A stretch of 34,177 nucleotides of DNA, taken from Clostridiales bacterium VE202-01. Its GTDB lineage: Bacteria; Bacillota_I; Bacilli_A; Erysipelotrichales; Coprobacillaceae. Shown one piece after another: positions 16,404 to 25,420 of this stretch. The notes beneath the pieces were generated by a model, which did no database searches, was not told the origin of the DNA, and saw only the letters and a program-made list of their open reading frames with translations. Within the stretch, counting starts at the first letter, position 1; the number at the start of each line of letters is the position of its first letter. The stretch is taken from positions 1 through 34,177 of the forward strand of contig BAHP02000004.1 in the NCBI GenBank assembly GCA_000508865.1, in the 5' to 3' direction. The translations under genes were made by a program, and so were the position numbers.

Positions 16404-17536
16404 TATTCCTTCACCCCTTCTACCAAGACCAGATTATTTGCATGAATAACTTCATCATAGTCTTTATAATGTAACACTTTTTCTATTTCACTTGTATTTA
16501 AGCCTTTAATCAACTTAATTTCATCACTTGAGTAATTAACCATTCCTCGTGCTAATAAATCATCATTAAGATCTCTTATATCGACGATCTGGGAAATTAA
16601 AAAATTTCCTTTCACATCTACGATTCCTTTAGGTAATAAACTAGTATGCTTATTGATCAACGCCATTTTAGCCCCATCATCAACAATAATACTCCCTTTT
16701 GGCATACTTCGATACATGATCCAATGCTGTCGCGAATTTAATCTTCTGCTAGCGTCACTGTTAAAATATGTCCCTACTTCTTTACCTTCGATCAAATCTA
16801 TTAAAACATTTGGTTGACCCCCATTAACAATTGCCATATCACAGCCAAATTCATTACATACTTTAGCGGCTCTGATCTTGGTGATCATCCCGCCTGTTCC
16901 AACTTTACTCGAAGCATCTTTAGCCATATTTTCAATTTCTTTAGTAATGCCATTAACATTTCTAATCAACTTAGCCTTCTTATTGATATGCGGATTATCA
17001 TCATATAAACCATCGATATCACTAACCAGCACTAGCATATCACCACTTACAGCTGGTACGATCAGTGATGCCAAAGTATCATTATCCCCAACTTTGATCT
17101 CATCGACTGCCAAAGTATCATTTTCATTAATGATTGGCACGACATCATACTCAATTAATGCCTGCATCGCATGATTGAAATTCATCAACCGTTTTCGATC
17201 ATCAAAATCATCATGATTTAATAATATTTGAGCACACTTTAAATTAAACAAACTAAACAGATCCTCATATATTTGCATTAATGAGGCTTGACCAATAGCT
17301 GCCAGTGCTTGTTTTTTCGGAATTGTCTGAGGCCGCTCATCGAGTTTCATTACATGAACGCCAGCATTGATTGCCCCACTACTAACTAGTGTAATTTTGA
17401 TCCCCTTACGCTTAATATATGCTATTTGTTGGATTAAGTTTAAAATTTTTTCCTTATTTATATTTCCCTGATCATCACATAACGACGAAGAGCCGATCTT
17501 AATAATCAAATTTTTTATTTTACTCAAATCTCGCAT
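16403..17536 (-). CDS. proB: Glutamate 5-kinase
   Basis: 377-residue first enzyme of proline synthesis, phosphorylating glutamate on its gamma-carboxyl. The amino-acid kinase domain shows IKIGSSSLCD near residues 10-19, LVSSGAINAGV, NENDTLAVDEIKVGDNDTLASLIV, LVSDIDGLY and the late VGTGGMITKIRAA. The C-terminal part (about residues 280-370, with KGSIIVDDGA) is a PUA domain, the architecture subject to proline feedback in other bacteria. I chose ATG 17536 (MRDLSK), which has GGGGGA 7 bases upstream; a 20-codon extension to 17596 has no such site. It is divergent from asnA. No T-box is visible upstream. Confidence 0.95.
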   Translation of the reverse strand: MRDLSKIKNLIIKIGSSSLCDDQGNINKEKILNLIQQIAYIKRKGIKITLVSSGAINAGVHVMKLDERPQTIPKKQALAAIGQASLMQIYEDLFSLFNLKCAQILLNHDDFDDRKRLMNFNHAMQALIEYDVVPIINENDTLAVDEIKVGDNDTLASLIVPAVSGDMLVLVSDIDGLYDDNPHINKKAKLIRNVNGITKEIENMAKDASSKVGTGGMITKIRAAKVCNEFGCDMAIVNGGQPNVLIDLIEGKEVGTYFNSDASRRLNSRQHWIMYRSMPKGSIIVDDGAKMALINKHTSLLPKGIVDVKGNFLISQIVDIRDLNDDLLARGMVNYSSDEIKLIKGLNTSEIEKVLHYKDYDEVIHANNLVLVEGVKE

Positions 17537-17659
17537 ACTAATTCCCCCTGCAATTATTTTCTTAATTATACAAGTTTTATCATTACTTAACAACAAATAT
17601 TTTCTTACTATATAATATAATGGATTTAATTAATGTTAATTTCAATAAATATAAATTGT

Positions 17660-17714
17660 ATGTTTTAAAAAACATTTCCTAAATTTCATTTATAAACCTT
17701 ATACGTTTATAAAT
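17660..17714. promoter_or_regulatory. Two dyads in the proB-asnA intergenic region
   Basis: Dyad 1 is ATGTTTT 17660-17666 with AAAACAT 17669-17675. Dyad 2 is ATTTATAAAC 17688-17697 with GTTTATAAAT 17705-17714, 10 bp and perfect, with a 7-base gap. Neither is followed by a T-run, and no gene ends here because proB and asnA diverge, so operators are more likely than terminators. Dyad 2 lies 37 bases upstream of the asnA -35. Confidence 0.45.
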
Positions 17715-17751
17715 ACATCTTAAAAGTTTACAAAATTACTCTATTTTCTTA

Positions 17752-17781
17752 TTGTATCCAAGCATTTATACATGTTACAAT
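17752..17781 (+). promoter_or_regulatory. asnA promoter
   Basis: TTGTAT (17752-17757), 18 bases, TACAAT (17776-17781) on the plus strand. The transcript would start near 17788, leaving about 25 bases before the ATG. That is too short for a T-box or other leader switch, so any control should act at the DNA level. Confidence 0.6.
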
Positions 17782-17814
17782 GTAAAAAAATATTAAAGGA
17801 GAGTTATTACTACA

Positions 17815-18822
17815 ATGAAATTAATTATACCTGAAAATTATGATCCTGTTTTAGACTTACGTCAAACTCAGGAAGCAATCAAATATATTCGTGATACGTT
17901 CCAAAAAGAAATCGGAAGAGCTTTACAGTTATCTAGAATATCAGCTCCATTATTTGTGGAAAAAAATAGTGGTTTAAATGATAATTTAAATGGCGTAGAA
18001 AATCCGGTCTCATTTGAAATCAAAGAAATACCTGATGAAACAATCGAAGTCGTTCATTCTTTAGCTAAATGGAAACGGATGGCCCTTAAAAAATATGGCT
18101 TTAAAATGCATGAAGGTTTATATACAAATATGAATGCCATCAGAAAAGATGAAGCTGTTGATAATCTTCACTCATACTATGTTGATCAATGGGATTGGGA
18201 AAAAATTATTTCTAAATCTGAAAGAAACGAAGAAACGCTTAAACGTCATGTTTTAAAGATTTTTAAAGTAATCAAACACATGGAGCATGAAGTTTGGTAT
18301 AAATATCCTCATGCTGTTAATCGTTTACCTGATAAAATCTATTTTTTTACATCACAAGAATTAGAAGATCGTTATCCTGATCTAACACCAACTGAGCGTG
18401 AAACAGCAATGTGTAAGGAATATGGCTGCATCTTCGTTATGGGAGTTGGAAAGAAATTAAAAAGTGGTATTAAACATGATGGTCGAGCACCAGACTATGA
18501 CGATTGGGATTTAAATGGTGATATCTTATTTTGGTTTGAACCACTTAAATGTGCCTTAGAAATTTCATCAATGGGAATCAGAGTTGATGAAGATGCTTTA
18601 GTAGAACAGTTAGAAGCTGAAAATTGTCTAGAACGTTTAGAATTACCTTATCATAAACAGATTCTTAATAACGAATTGCCATATACTATTGGTGGTGGAA
18701 TCGGACAATCTCGATTATGTATGTTATTACTAAAAAAAGCTCATGTCGGTGAAGTTCAAGCTAGTATTTGGCCTCAAGAAGTAATCGATGAATGCGAAAA
18801 ACATAACATTCATTTACTATAA
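17815..18822 (+). CDS. asnA: Aspartate--ammonia ligase (asparagine synthetase A)
   Basis: 335-residue ammonia-dependent enzyme that makes asparagine from aspartate and ATP, with a fold related to class II aspartyl-tRNA synthetase. Family blocks include [64 protein letters not shown], the middle [25 protein letters not shown] and the C-terminal [16 protein letters not shown], where the class II motif 3 arginine lies. Length is normal. The start ATG has AAAGGAG about 13 bases upstream, a rather long spacing, but no better start exists. It is the only recognised plus-strand gene of the window and ends at a bidirectional-looking hairpin. Confidence 0.97.
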   Translation: MKLIIPENYDPVLDLRQTQEAIKYIRDTFQKEIGRALQLSRISAPLFVEKNSGLNDNLNGVENPVSFEIKEIPDETIEVVHSLAKWKRMALKKYGFKMHEGLYTNMNAIRKDEAVDNLHSYYVDQWDWEKIISKSERNEETLKRHVLKIFKVIKHMEHEVWYKYPHAVNRLPDKIYFFTSQELEDRYPDLTPTERETAMCKEYGCIFVMGVGKKLKSGIKHDGRAPDYDDWDLNGDILFWFEPLKCALEISSMGIRVDEDALVEQLEAENCLERLELPYHKQILNNELPYTIGGGIGQSRLCMLLLKKAHVGEVQASIWPQEVIDECEKHNIHLL

Positions 18823-18868
18823 AACTAAATTCTTATTTATTAACTATAAAATGATATATAAAAATAAA

Positions 18869-18924
18869 GAAGGTTATCGCTATTAATAAATTCAAATAGC
18901 TATAACCTTCCTTTTATTTTATTT
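18869..18924 (+). terminator. Intrinsic terminator of asnA
   Basis: A 15-bp stem with one mismatch: GAAGGTTAT 18869-18877 pairs with 18902-18910, and GCTATT 18879-18884 with AATAGC 18895-18900. A 10-base loop closes it, and CTTTTATTTTATTT follows on the plus strand. Confidence 0.88.
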
Positions 18925-18925
18925 A

Positions 18926-18983
18926 TTTTTATAATAAAAAGTTTATTCAATGAAGATTTAAAATCTTAAAGAATAAACTTTTT
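18926..18983 (-). terminator. Intrinsic terminator of the pur operon (after purB)
   Basis: Perfect 13-bp stem, AAAAAGTTTATTC at 18936-18948 with GAATAAACTTTTT at 18971-18983. The 22-base interior can itself fold (AAGATTT/AAATCTT). The minus-strand 3' side gives the T-tract. It begins 10 bases after the purB stop and faces the asnA terminator. Confidence 0.85.
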
Positions 18984-18993
18984 AATTTCAAAA

Positions 18994-20379
18994 TTATTTA
19001 TTTAAATCAATATCTGCTAAAACATTAGCTAAACCAATATAAGATGCTGGTGTCATTTCAACTAAAGTCTGACGATCTTGATCAGATAAGATATCTAAAC
19101 TTTCTGCAAATTTTAAGATATCTTCTTTAGAAATACTCTTTCCTCTAGTTAATGCTTTTAAAGTATCATAAGCATCAGGTACACCATATTTTCTTAACAT
19201 TGTTTGAATTGGCTCAGCCAATACTTCCCATTTTTCATTTAAATCACTAGCAAGTTTTTCTTTGTTTACAACACATTTAGCTAACCCATTCATTGTTTCA
19301 TTGATTGCCTGTAATGAATAACCAAATGCTAAACCTAAATTTCTTTGGCTTGATGAATCAGATAGATCTCTTTGCATTCTTGATTTAGGTAATTTATTTG
19401 ATAAAGCAACACAAATATTATTTGACATATCAACGTTTGCTTCACTGTTTTCAAAACGAATTGGATTAACTTTATGAGGCATCGTACTACTTCCAACTTC
19501 TCCTTTAACCGGAATTTGTTTAAAGTATTCCATTGAAATATATAGCCACATATCAACATCAAAATCCACTAAAACATTATTAAAATGACGAATACCATCT
19601 AAAATATGGCAAGTATAATCATGACTTTCGATTTGTGTTGTCAAAGGATTAAAAGTTAAGCCCAAATACTCTTCAACGAATTTTTTTGCAAGACTTTGCC
19701 AGTCTTCATTAGGAAAAGCTGTTAAGATAGCACTATAGTTTCCCGTAGCCCCATTGAATTTAGCTTTAATTTTAACCGCTTCAATATTCTCGATACTTGA
19801 TAAGAAACGATAAGCATAAACTTTAAACTCTTTACCAATCGTTGTTGGCGTAGCAGGCTGTCCATGAGTATGAGCTAACATCGCATCATCTTTATGGTCA
19901 GTTGCCCATTTATCAATAATAGCTGCAAATTCTTTAGCTTTTGGTAACCAGACATCTTTTAAACCATATTTTAACATGCAGGCATAAGATGTATTATTGA
20001 TATCTTCTGAAGTACAGCCGATATGAACAAAACTTTGTAAATAACCAAATCCTAAAGCATCTACTCTTTCATCAATGAAATATTCTACTGCTTTAACATC
20101 ATGACGCGTTGTATTTTCAATTTCCTTAATTCTCGCAAAAGAATCATAGTTAAATTCACTAGCAATAGCAGTAAGTTTATCCATATCTTTTACATCAAAT
20201 TTAGCTAAAATATCACTTTCAACATTTTCAATTAAAAATTTCAACCATTGAATTTCAACGAAAACTCTATATTTAACTAATGCATATTCCGAAAAATATT
20301 CTCCTAATGCATCTTTAACACCAGAATAACGTCCATCTAATGGACAAAGTGTCAAACATTCAAATTCTTGTTTTTCCAT
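18994..20379 (-). CDS. purB: Adenylosuccinate lyase, E. coli-type
   Basis: 461-residue enzyme that cleaves fumarate from SAICAR (IMP synthesis) and from adenylosuccinate (AMP synthesis). The fumarase/aspartase superfamily signature GSSTMPHKVNP is present, as is the catalytic-histidine region THGQPATPTTIG and TSEDINN. From memory, the opening LCPLDGRYSGVKDALGEYFSEY and the late NWEVLAEPIQT-like block (KWEVLAEPIQT) follow E. coli PurB closely, not the shorter B. subtilis enzyme. I chose ATG 20379, with AGGGTGG 8 bases upstream; a GTG at 20391 would overlap purL and absorb that site. The gene starts one base after the purL stop and is last in the operon. Confidence 0.96.
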   Translation of the reverse strand: MEKQEFECLTLCPLDGRYSGVKDALGEYFSEYALVKYRVFVEIQWLKFLIENVESDILAKFDVKDMDKLTAIASEFNYDSFARIKEIENTTRHDVKAVEYFIDERVDALGFGYLQSFVHIGCTSEDINNTSYACMLKYGLKDVWLPKAKEFAAIIDKWATDHKDDAMLAHTHGQPATPTTIGKEFKVYAYRFLSSIENIEAVKIKAKFNGATGNYSAILTAFPNEDWQSLAKKFVEEYLGLTFNPLTTQIESHDYTCHILDGIRHFNNVLVDFDVDMWLYISMEYFKQIPVKGEVGSSTMPHKVNPIRFENSEANVDMSNNICVALSNKLPKSRMQRDLSDSSSQRNLGLAFGYSLQAINETMNGLAKCVVNKEKLASDLNEKWEVLAEPIQTMLRKYGVPDAYDTLKALTRGKSISKEDILKFAESLDILSDQDRQTLVEMTPASYIGLANVLADIDLNK

Positions 20380-20380
20380 T

Positions 20381-23300
20381 CTATTTTCCACCCTTAAAAT
20401 AATCTACACCAGCTTCAAATAATTTTTGGTCCATTTCACCATAAACATTTTTAAAGCGATTTTCACCTTGACGTTCACTATGTCCCATCTTACCGATGAC
20501 ACGACCATCACGTGAAATAATACCTTCAATTGCATACATCGATCCATTTGGATTATATGGTGTCTGCATTGTTACCTTACGATTTGGATCAACATATTGT
20601 GAGAATACTTGCCCATTTTCAAATAATTCTTCAATAACTTCTTTTGGTGCCACAAAGCGACCTTCACCATGACTAACAGGAATTGTATGGATATCATCAA
20701 CATTTACATATTTTAACCAAGGTGATTTGACACTACCAATTCGTGTATCTACCATTTGTGAAACATGGCGTCCAATAGTATTGAAAGTTAAAGTCGGATC
20801 ATTTTTAGACATCTCCTGAATCTTACCATATGGTAATAATCCTAATTTAACTAAAGCCTGGAAACCGTTACAGATACCGATCATTAAACCGTCACGATTT
20901 TCTAATAAATCAGTAATTGCAGCTTTTAAGCGCGGATTCTTTAATACCGTTGCGATAAATTTACCAGAACCTTCTGGTTCATCCCCAGCACTAAATCCAC
21001 CTGGTAACATCACGATATTAGCTTGTTTGATCGCTGCTTCTAATTCATCGATCGAATCTTTAAGCATTTGTTCTGTTTTATTTCTAATTAATACTAACTC
21101 AACTTTAGCTCCAGCTTTTTCAAAAGCCCGTTTTGAATCATATTCACAGTTTGTTCCTGGGAATACTGGAATCACTACTAAAGGAGTTTCGACAACTACC
21201 TTTGCTTTTAAATCTGATCTTGTCTGACAAGCTGCTACTTTAATTTCACTAGTTGGTGCCTTTTCTCTTGTTGGATAGACATTTTCTAATGGTGCTTTAT
21301 TGATTGCATAAGCTTCATCTAAAGAAATCTTATCACTGCCGTAAGATAAAACATCACTTTCATTAGTTGTAGCCACAATACGATAATTATCAAATGTACT
21401 TAAATCTTTTTCTGATTTAACTTCAATAATAATATTTCCATAATCACGAGCAACATAACTTTCTAGACTATTTTCGGTATTGAAAGCAACTCCAACACCA
21501 TTACCAAAAGCCATTTTACTTACAGCTTCAATAACTCCACCGTCTTTTACAGTATATGCACTGTAAATTTTCTTTTCTTTCATTAAGGCCATGATTGCAT
21601 CATACTGCTTTTGTAAATGATCAAAATCAAATACTCTATATTTATCTTTATTAATGATAATTTCAGCCAAAACATGTCCTGTTTCTTTAATTTCTGGTGT
21701 CATAATGTCATCAACTTCACCACTTGTAATTGCAAATGATACAAGTGTTGGCGGTACATGGAGTTCTTCAAAAGAACCAGACATACTATCTTTACCACCA
21801 ATTGAAGGTAATTTTAAAGCACTTTGAACTCGATAAGCTCCCAGTAATGCTGCCATTGGTTTACCCCAACTAGTTGGATTATCTAATAATTTTTCAAAAT
21901 ATTCCTGGAATGAAAATCTAATTGTATGATAGTTTCCACCCATTGCTACTATTTTAGCGACAGATTCAACGATTGCATACATTGCCCCATGATATGGTGA
22001 CCATTTTGAAATTAGCGGATTATAACCATAAGCCATGATTGAAGCTGTTGTTGTTTCTTTTCCTAATACTGGAATCAAAGCCGCCATCCCTTCAGTTTCA
22101 CTATGATACTTAATTCCTCCAAATGGTGATAAAACTGTTCCATTACCAATTGAAGAGTCAAATCTTTCAATCAATCCTTTTTGTGAAGCCACACTTAATT
22201 TAGATAATGTATCTTTTACTGTTGAAACAAAATTTGTTTGTTTTTCTTCATCAAATGGTGTGTTATCAAAATCCGGTAAAGTGATTTTTACATCTTGATA
22301 ACGTTTAGCTCCAGCTGCATCTAAGAAATCACGTGAAATATTAACAATATCTGCTCCCATATGTTTCATCACTAATCTATTTTCATCAGTTACTACAGCT
22401 ACCTGGACAACTTCTAAGTTTTCTTTAGCACATTCAGCTTTGATAAAATCAGCATCTTTAGCATCAATAACGATAGCCATCCGTTCTTGTGATTCAGAAA
22501 TAGCAAGTTCACTACCCGTCAAACCATCATATTTCTTTAATACAGCATCTAAATCAATAACTAATCCTGGTGCTAATTCACCTACTGCAACACAGACTCC
22601 ACCAGCACCAAAATCATTACAACGAACAATTTTTTCACTTACTTCTTTATTTCTAAATAAACGCTGAATCTTTCTTTCTTCAACTGGATTACCTTTTTGA
22701 ACTTCAGCTCCTGCTGTTTCAATCGATTTAATATCATGAGATTTAGAAGAACCTGTTGCACCACCAATTCCATCACGACCGGTACGTCCTCCAATCAATA
22801 AAACAATATGATCTTTTAATGGTTCCAAACGTTTAACTTGTTCTTTCGGAGCCGCAGCTACTACTGCACCAAGTTCCATTCTTTTAGCGACATAACCTTC
22901 ATCATAGATTTCATGGACATAACCTGTTGTTAAACCGATTTGATTTCCATATGAAGAGAATCCATGAGCAGATTCTTGACATAGTTTACGTTGTGGTAAT
23001 TTCCCTTTCATAGTCTCTTCCAATGATTTACGAGGATCACCAGCTCCTGTAATACGCATTGACTGATATACATAAGCACGACCTGAAAGCGGATCTCTAA
23101 TTGCCCCGCCTAGACATGTTGCTGCTCCCCCAAAAGGTTCAATTTCTGTTGGATGGTTATGAGTTTCATTTTTAAACATCAATAACCATTGTTCATCACC
23201 ATCAGTTGTATGTACAGTTATTTCGACTGAGCAGGCATTGATTTCTTCGGATACTTCTAAGTCATCTAAATACCCTGTTTTACGTAATTCTTTCATTGAG

Positions 23301-24142
23301 ATCGTTGCAAGATCCATCAAAGTTAAAGGACGTTTTGTATCGATTCCATAAACTAAATGACGACTTGTTTTATAATCTTCAATATCTTTTTCTAAAATTT
23401 CTTTAAATGCACCATTTTCAATATCTAAATCAGTGATAACTGTTGCAAATGTTGTATGACGACAGTGATCAGACCAATATGTATCTAATACTTTTAATTC
23501 TGTTTCCGTTGGATCTCTTTTTTCTTCATTTTTAAAATAATCCTGGGTTACTTTTAAATCTTCATAGTTCATCGCCATCCCGTTGTCAGCTAAAAACTTC
23601 TCAAGACCAGCTTTATCTAATTCATTAAATCCCGTAATCGTTGGTACTGGTTTAATATCTGGTGCTTTATCATTAAGATCTTCTGGTTTATCCAAACTAG
23701 CTAAACGCTGATCGACCGGATTGATTAAAAAGCTTTGGATCTGTTTTAAAACAGTATCCTTATCCCCTGTAAAAGTAATTGCAAAGACTCTTGCACATTT
23801 TACTTTAGCAGTTGTATTTCCAGTTAAAATTGCAAAACATTGTTCACATGAATCAGCTCTTTGATCATATTGACCAGGTAAAAATTCAATAGCAAAAATA
23901 GCTTCATCATCATTTTTAGGGAAATCTTCCTGATAAACATCATCAACCATTGGTTCTGATAAGATAGTATTAATACCTTGAGCTAAAATATCATCACTAA
24001 TACCTTGAACATCATAACGATTAATGATCCTTAATGTCTTGATATCTAATCCTAATTGTTCAATTAAATTATGTTTAATTTCATTTGCTTCAGTTGCATA
24101 CGCTGCTCTTTTTTCAACATATATCCGTTTTACCTCACTCAT
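20381..24142 (-). CDS. purL: Phosphoribosylformylglycinamidine synthase, single-chain form
   Basis: 1253-residue enzyme converting FGAR, glutamine and ATP to FGAM. In one chain it joins what Bacillus splits into PurS, PurL and PurQ: an N-terminal PurS-like part, two AIRS-like ATP-binding halves (SDHCRHTTFAT, FKNETHNHPTEIEPFGGAATCLGG, later GGKDSMSG) and a C-terminal glutaminase. In the glutaminase, VFPGTNCEYD opens the domain, LPGGFSAGDEP follows, the nucleophile is Cys1091 in GICNGFQ and the His/Glu pair lies in MGHSERQ (His1221, Glu1223). Length and motifs fit the long form known from clostridia and streptococci. The ATG at 24142 has GGGGGA overlapping the purD stop codon. No frameshift was seen over its 3.8 kb. 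Confidence 0.97.
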   Translation of the reverse strand: MSEVKRIYVEKRAAYATEANEIKHNLIEQLGLDIKTLRIINRYDVQGISDDILAQGINTILSEPMVDDVYQEDFPKNDDEAIFAIEFLPGQYDQRADSCEQCFAILTGNTTAKVKCARVFAITFTGDKDTVLKQIQSFLINPVDQRLASLDKPEDLNDKAPDIKPVPTITGFNELDKAGLEKFLADNGMAMNYEDLKVTQDYFKNEEKRDPTETELKVLDTYWSDHCRHTTFATVITDLDIENGAFKEILEKDIEDYKTSRHLVYGIDTKRPLTLMDLATISMKELRKTGYLDDLEVSEEINACSVEITVHTTDGDEQWLLMFKNETHNHPTEIEPFGGAATCLGGAIRDPLSGRAYVYQSMRITGAGDPRKSLEETMKGKLPQRKLCQESAHGFSSYGNQIGLTTGYVHEIYDEGYVAKRMELGAVVAAAPKEQVKRLEPLKDHIVLLIGGRTGRDGIGGATGSSKSHDIKSIETAGAEVQKGNPVEERKIQRLFRNKEVSEKIVRCNDFGAGGVCVAVGELAPGLVIDLDAVLKKYDGLTGSELAISESQERMAIVIDAKDADFIKAECAKENLEVVQVAVVTDENRLVMKHMGADIVNISRDFLDAAGAKRYQDVKITLPDFDNTPFDEEKQTNFVSTVKDTLSKLSVASQKGLIERFDSSIGNGTVLSPFGGIKYHSETEGMAALIPVLGKETTTASIMAYGYNPLISKWSPYHGAMYAIVESVAKIVAMGGNYHTIRFSFQEYFEKLLDNPTSWGKPMAALLGAYRVQSALKLPSIGGKDSMSGSFEELHVPPTLVSFAITSGEVDDIMTPEIKETGHVLAEIIINKDKYRVFDFDHLQKQYDAIMALMKEKKIYSAYTVKDGGVIEAVSKMAFGNGVGVAFNTENSLESYVARDYGNIIIEVKSEKDLSTFDNYRIVATTNESDVLSYGSDKISLDEAYAINKAPLENVYPTREKAPTSEIKVAACQTRSDLKAKVVVETPLVVIPVFPGTNCEYDSKRAFEKAGAKVELVLIRNKTEQMLKDSIDELEAAIKQANIVMLPGGFSAGDEPEGSGKFIATVLKNPRLKAAITDLLENRDGLMIGICNGFQALVKLGLLPYGKIQEMSKNDPTLTFNTIGRHVSQMVDTRIGSVKSPWLKYVNVDDIHTIPVSHGEGRFVAPKEVIEELFENGQVFSQYVDPNRKVTMQTPYNPNGSMYAIEGIISRDGRVIGKMGHSERQGENRFKNVYGEMDQKLFEAGVDYFKGGK

Positions 24143-24151
24143 AATATCCCC

Positions 24152-25402
24152 CTATCTAAGTCCAATGTCATTACGGTAATATTTACCATCAAAATCGATT
24201 TTTTTAGCTACAGCATAAACTTTACTTCGAACATTTTCTAATGAAGAACCAGTTGCACAAATATTTAAAACTCGACCACCACTAGTCACTAATTTACCAT
24301 CTTTGATAGCTGTTCCAGCATGGAAAATTACACAATCATCACAATCATCAATATTTTTAATTTCAATTCCTTTTGGATAACTTCCTGGATAACCACCACT
24401 TGCAAGCACTAAGCAGGCAACATGTTGATCATTCCATTTAACTTCAACATCTTTTAACGTCTTAGTCGCACAGGCAACCATAATATCATATAGATCGCTA
24501 TCTAAGCGTAACATGATCGATTGCGTTTCGGGATCACCAAAACGAACATTAAATTCTAAGACTTTTGCTTTTCCATCTTCAATCATCAAGCCAATAAAAA
24601 CAACACCACGATAATCCATCTGATCAGCCTTTAAACCTGCCATAAAGGGCTCTAAAATATCTTTTTTCAATACTTCATCCATATTTTCAGGCATAAATGG
24701 ATTTGGTGAAACAGTTCCCATCCCACCAGTATTGGGACCAGTATTACCATCATAAATTTGTTTATGATCTTTAGCACTTACCATTGGAACGATCGTTTCT
24801 CCATCAGTAAAGCATAATAATGAACATTCAAATCCTGTTAAAAATTCTTCTAACACAACTTTGCTGCCAGCACCATCTAAGCTGCCATCGATCATCATTT
24901 CTTTTAATGTAGTTTTAGCATCATCAAGATTATCAACAATGACAACACCTTTACCAGCAGCAAGTCCATCGGCTTTAATAACTAAAGGATAATCAAACTC
25001 CTTAATAGCTTCAACTGCTTCTTCATAACTATTTACTTCTTTGTATTTAGCAGTTGGAATATTATGTCTAACCATAAAATCTTTAGAAAATGCTTTACTT
25101 CCTTCCAAAGTTGCTGCCTGTTTAGTTGGCCCAAAAGCCATAAATCCAGCCGCTTCTAAGTCATCAGCCAAGCCGTTACATAAAGGAACTTCAGGCCCAA
25201 TGACAGTTAAATCTATTTTGTTTTCACGAACAAAATTAACGATCATTTCATTATCTTCAACACTACCACTAATACATTCACCGATCTTAGCAATTCCCGG
25301 ATTACCTGGAATTGCTAAGATCTGATCAACTTTATTACTTTGGTTTAATTTATAAGCAATGGCATGTTCACGTCCACCACTACCAATTACAAGTACTTTC
25401 AT
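24152..25402 (-). CDS. purD: Phosphoribosylamine--glycine ligase (GAR synthetase)
   Basis: 416-residue ATP-grasp enzyme joining phosphoribosylamine and glycine to give GAR, the second step of purine synthesis. The N-terminal block VLVIGSGGREHAIAYKL is diagnostic. It is followed by IGPEVPLCNGLADDLEAAG, the ATP-grasp region VIKADGLAAGKGVVI, NTGGMGTVSP and FNVRFGDPETQ, where metal-binding residues lie, and the C-terminal HAGT segment. Length is normal. ATG 25402 has AAAGG 10 bases upstream, 18 bases after purH. Its substrate comes from PurF, whose gene is not in this operon. Confidence 0.97.
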   Translation of the reverse strand: MKVLVIGSGGREHAIAYKLNQSNKVDQILAIPGNPGIAKIGECISGSVEDNEMIVNFVRENKIDLTVIGPEVPLCNGLADDLEAAGFMAFGPTKQAATLEGSKAFSKDFMVRHNIPTAKYKEVNSYEEAVEAIKEFDYPLVIKADGLAAGKGVVIVDNLDDAKTTLKEMMIDGSLDGAGSKVVLEEFLTGFECSLLCFTDGETIVPMVSAKDHKQIYDGNTGPNTGGMGTVSPNPFMPENMDEVLKKDILEPFMAGLKADQMDYRGVVFIGLMIEDGKAKVLEFNVRFGDPETQSIMLRLDSDLYDIMVACATKTLKDVEVKWNDQHVACLVLASGGYPGSYPKGIEIKNIDDCDDCVIFHAGTAIKDGKLVTSGGRVLNICATGSSLENVRSKVYAVAKKIDFDGKYYRNDIGLR

Positions 25403-25420
25403 AAGTTCTAAACCTTTCTA

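Noticed and set aside
17537-17814. T-box leader for asnA or proBA
   Set aside because: No T-box sequence (TGGNACCGCG-like) or specifier hairpin is visible, and the asnA leader after its promoter is only about 25 bases.
20380-20391. GTG start of purB at 20391
   Set aside because: It overlaps purL and destroys the AGGGTGG site well placed for ATG 20379.
25041-25325. Plus-strand open frames opposite purD, purL, purE, purM, rbgA and others
   Set aside because: They lie antisense to strongly conserved genes, lack convincing ribosome binding sites and resemble no family; they are by-products of codon bias on the other strand.
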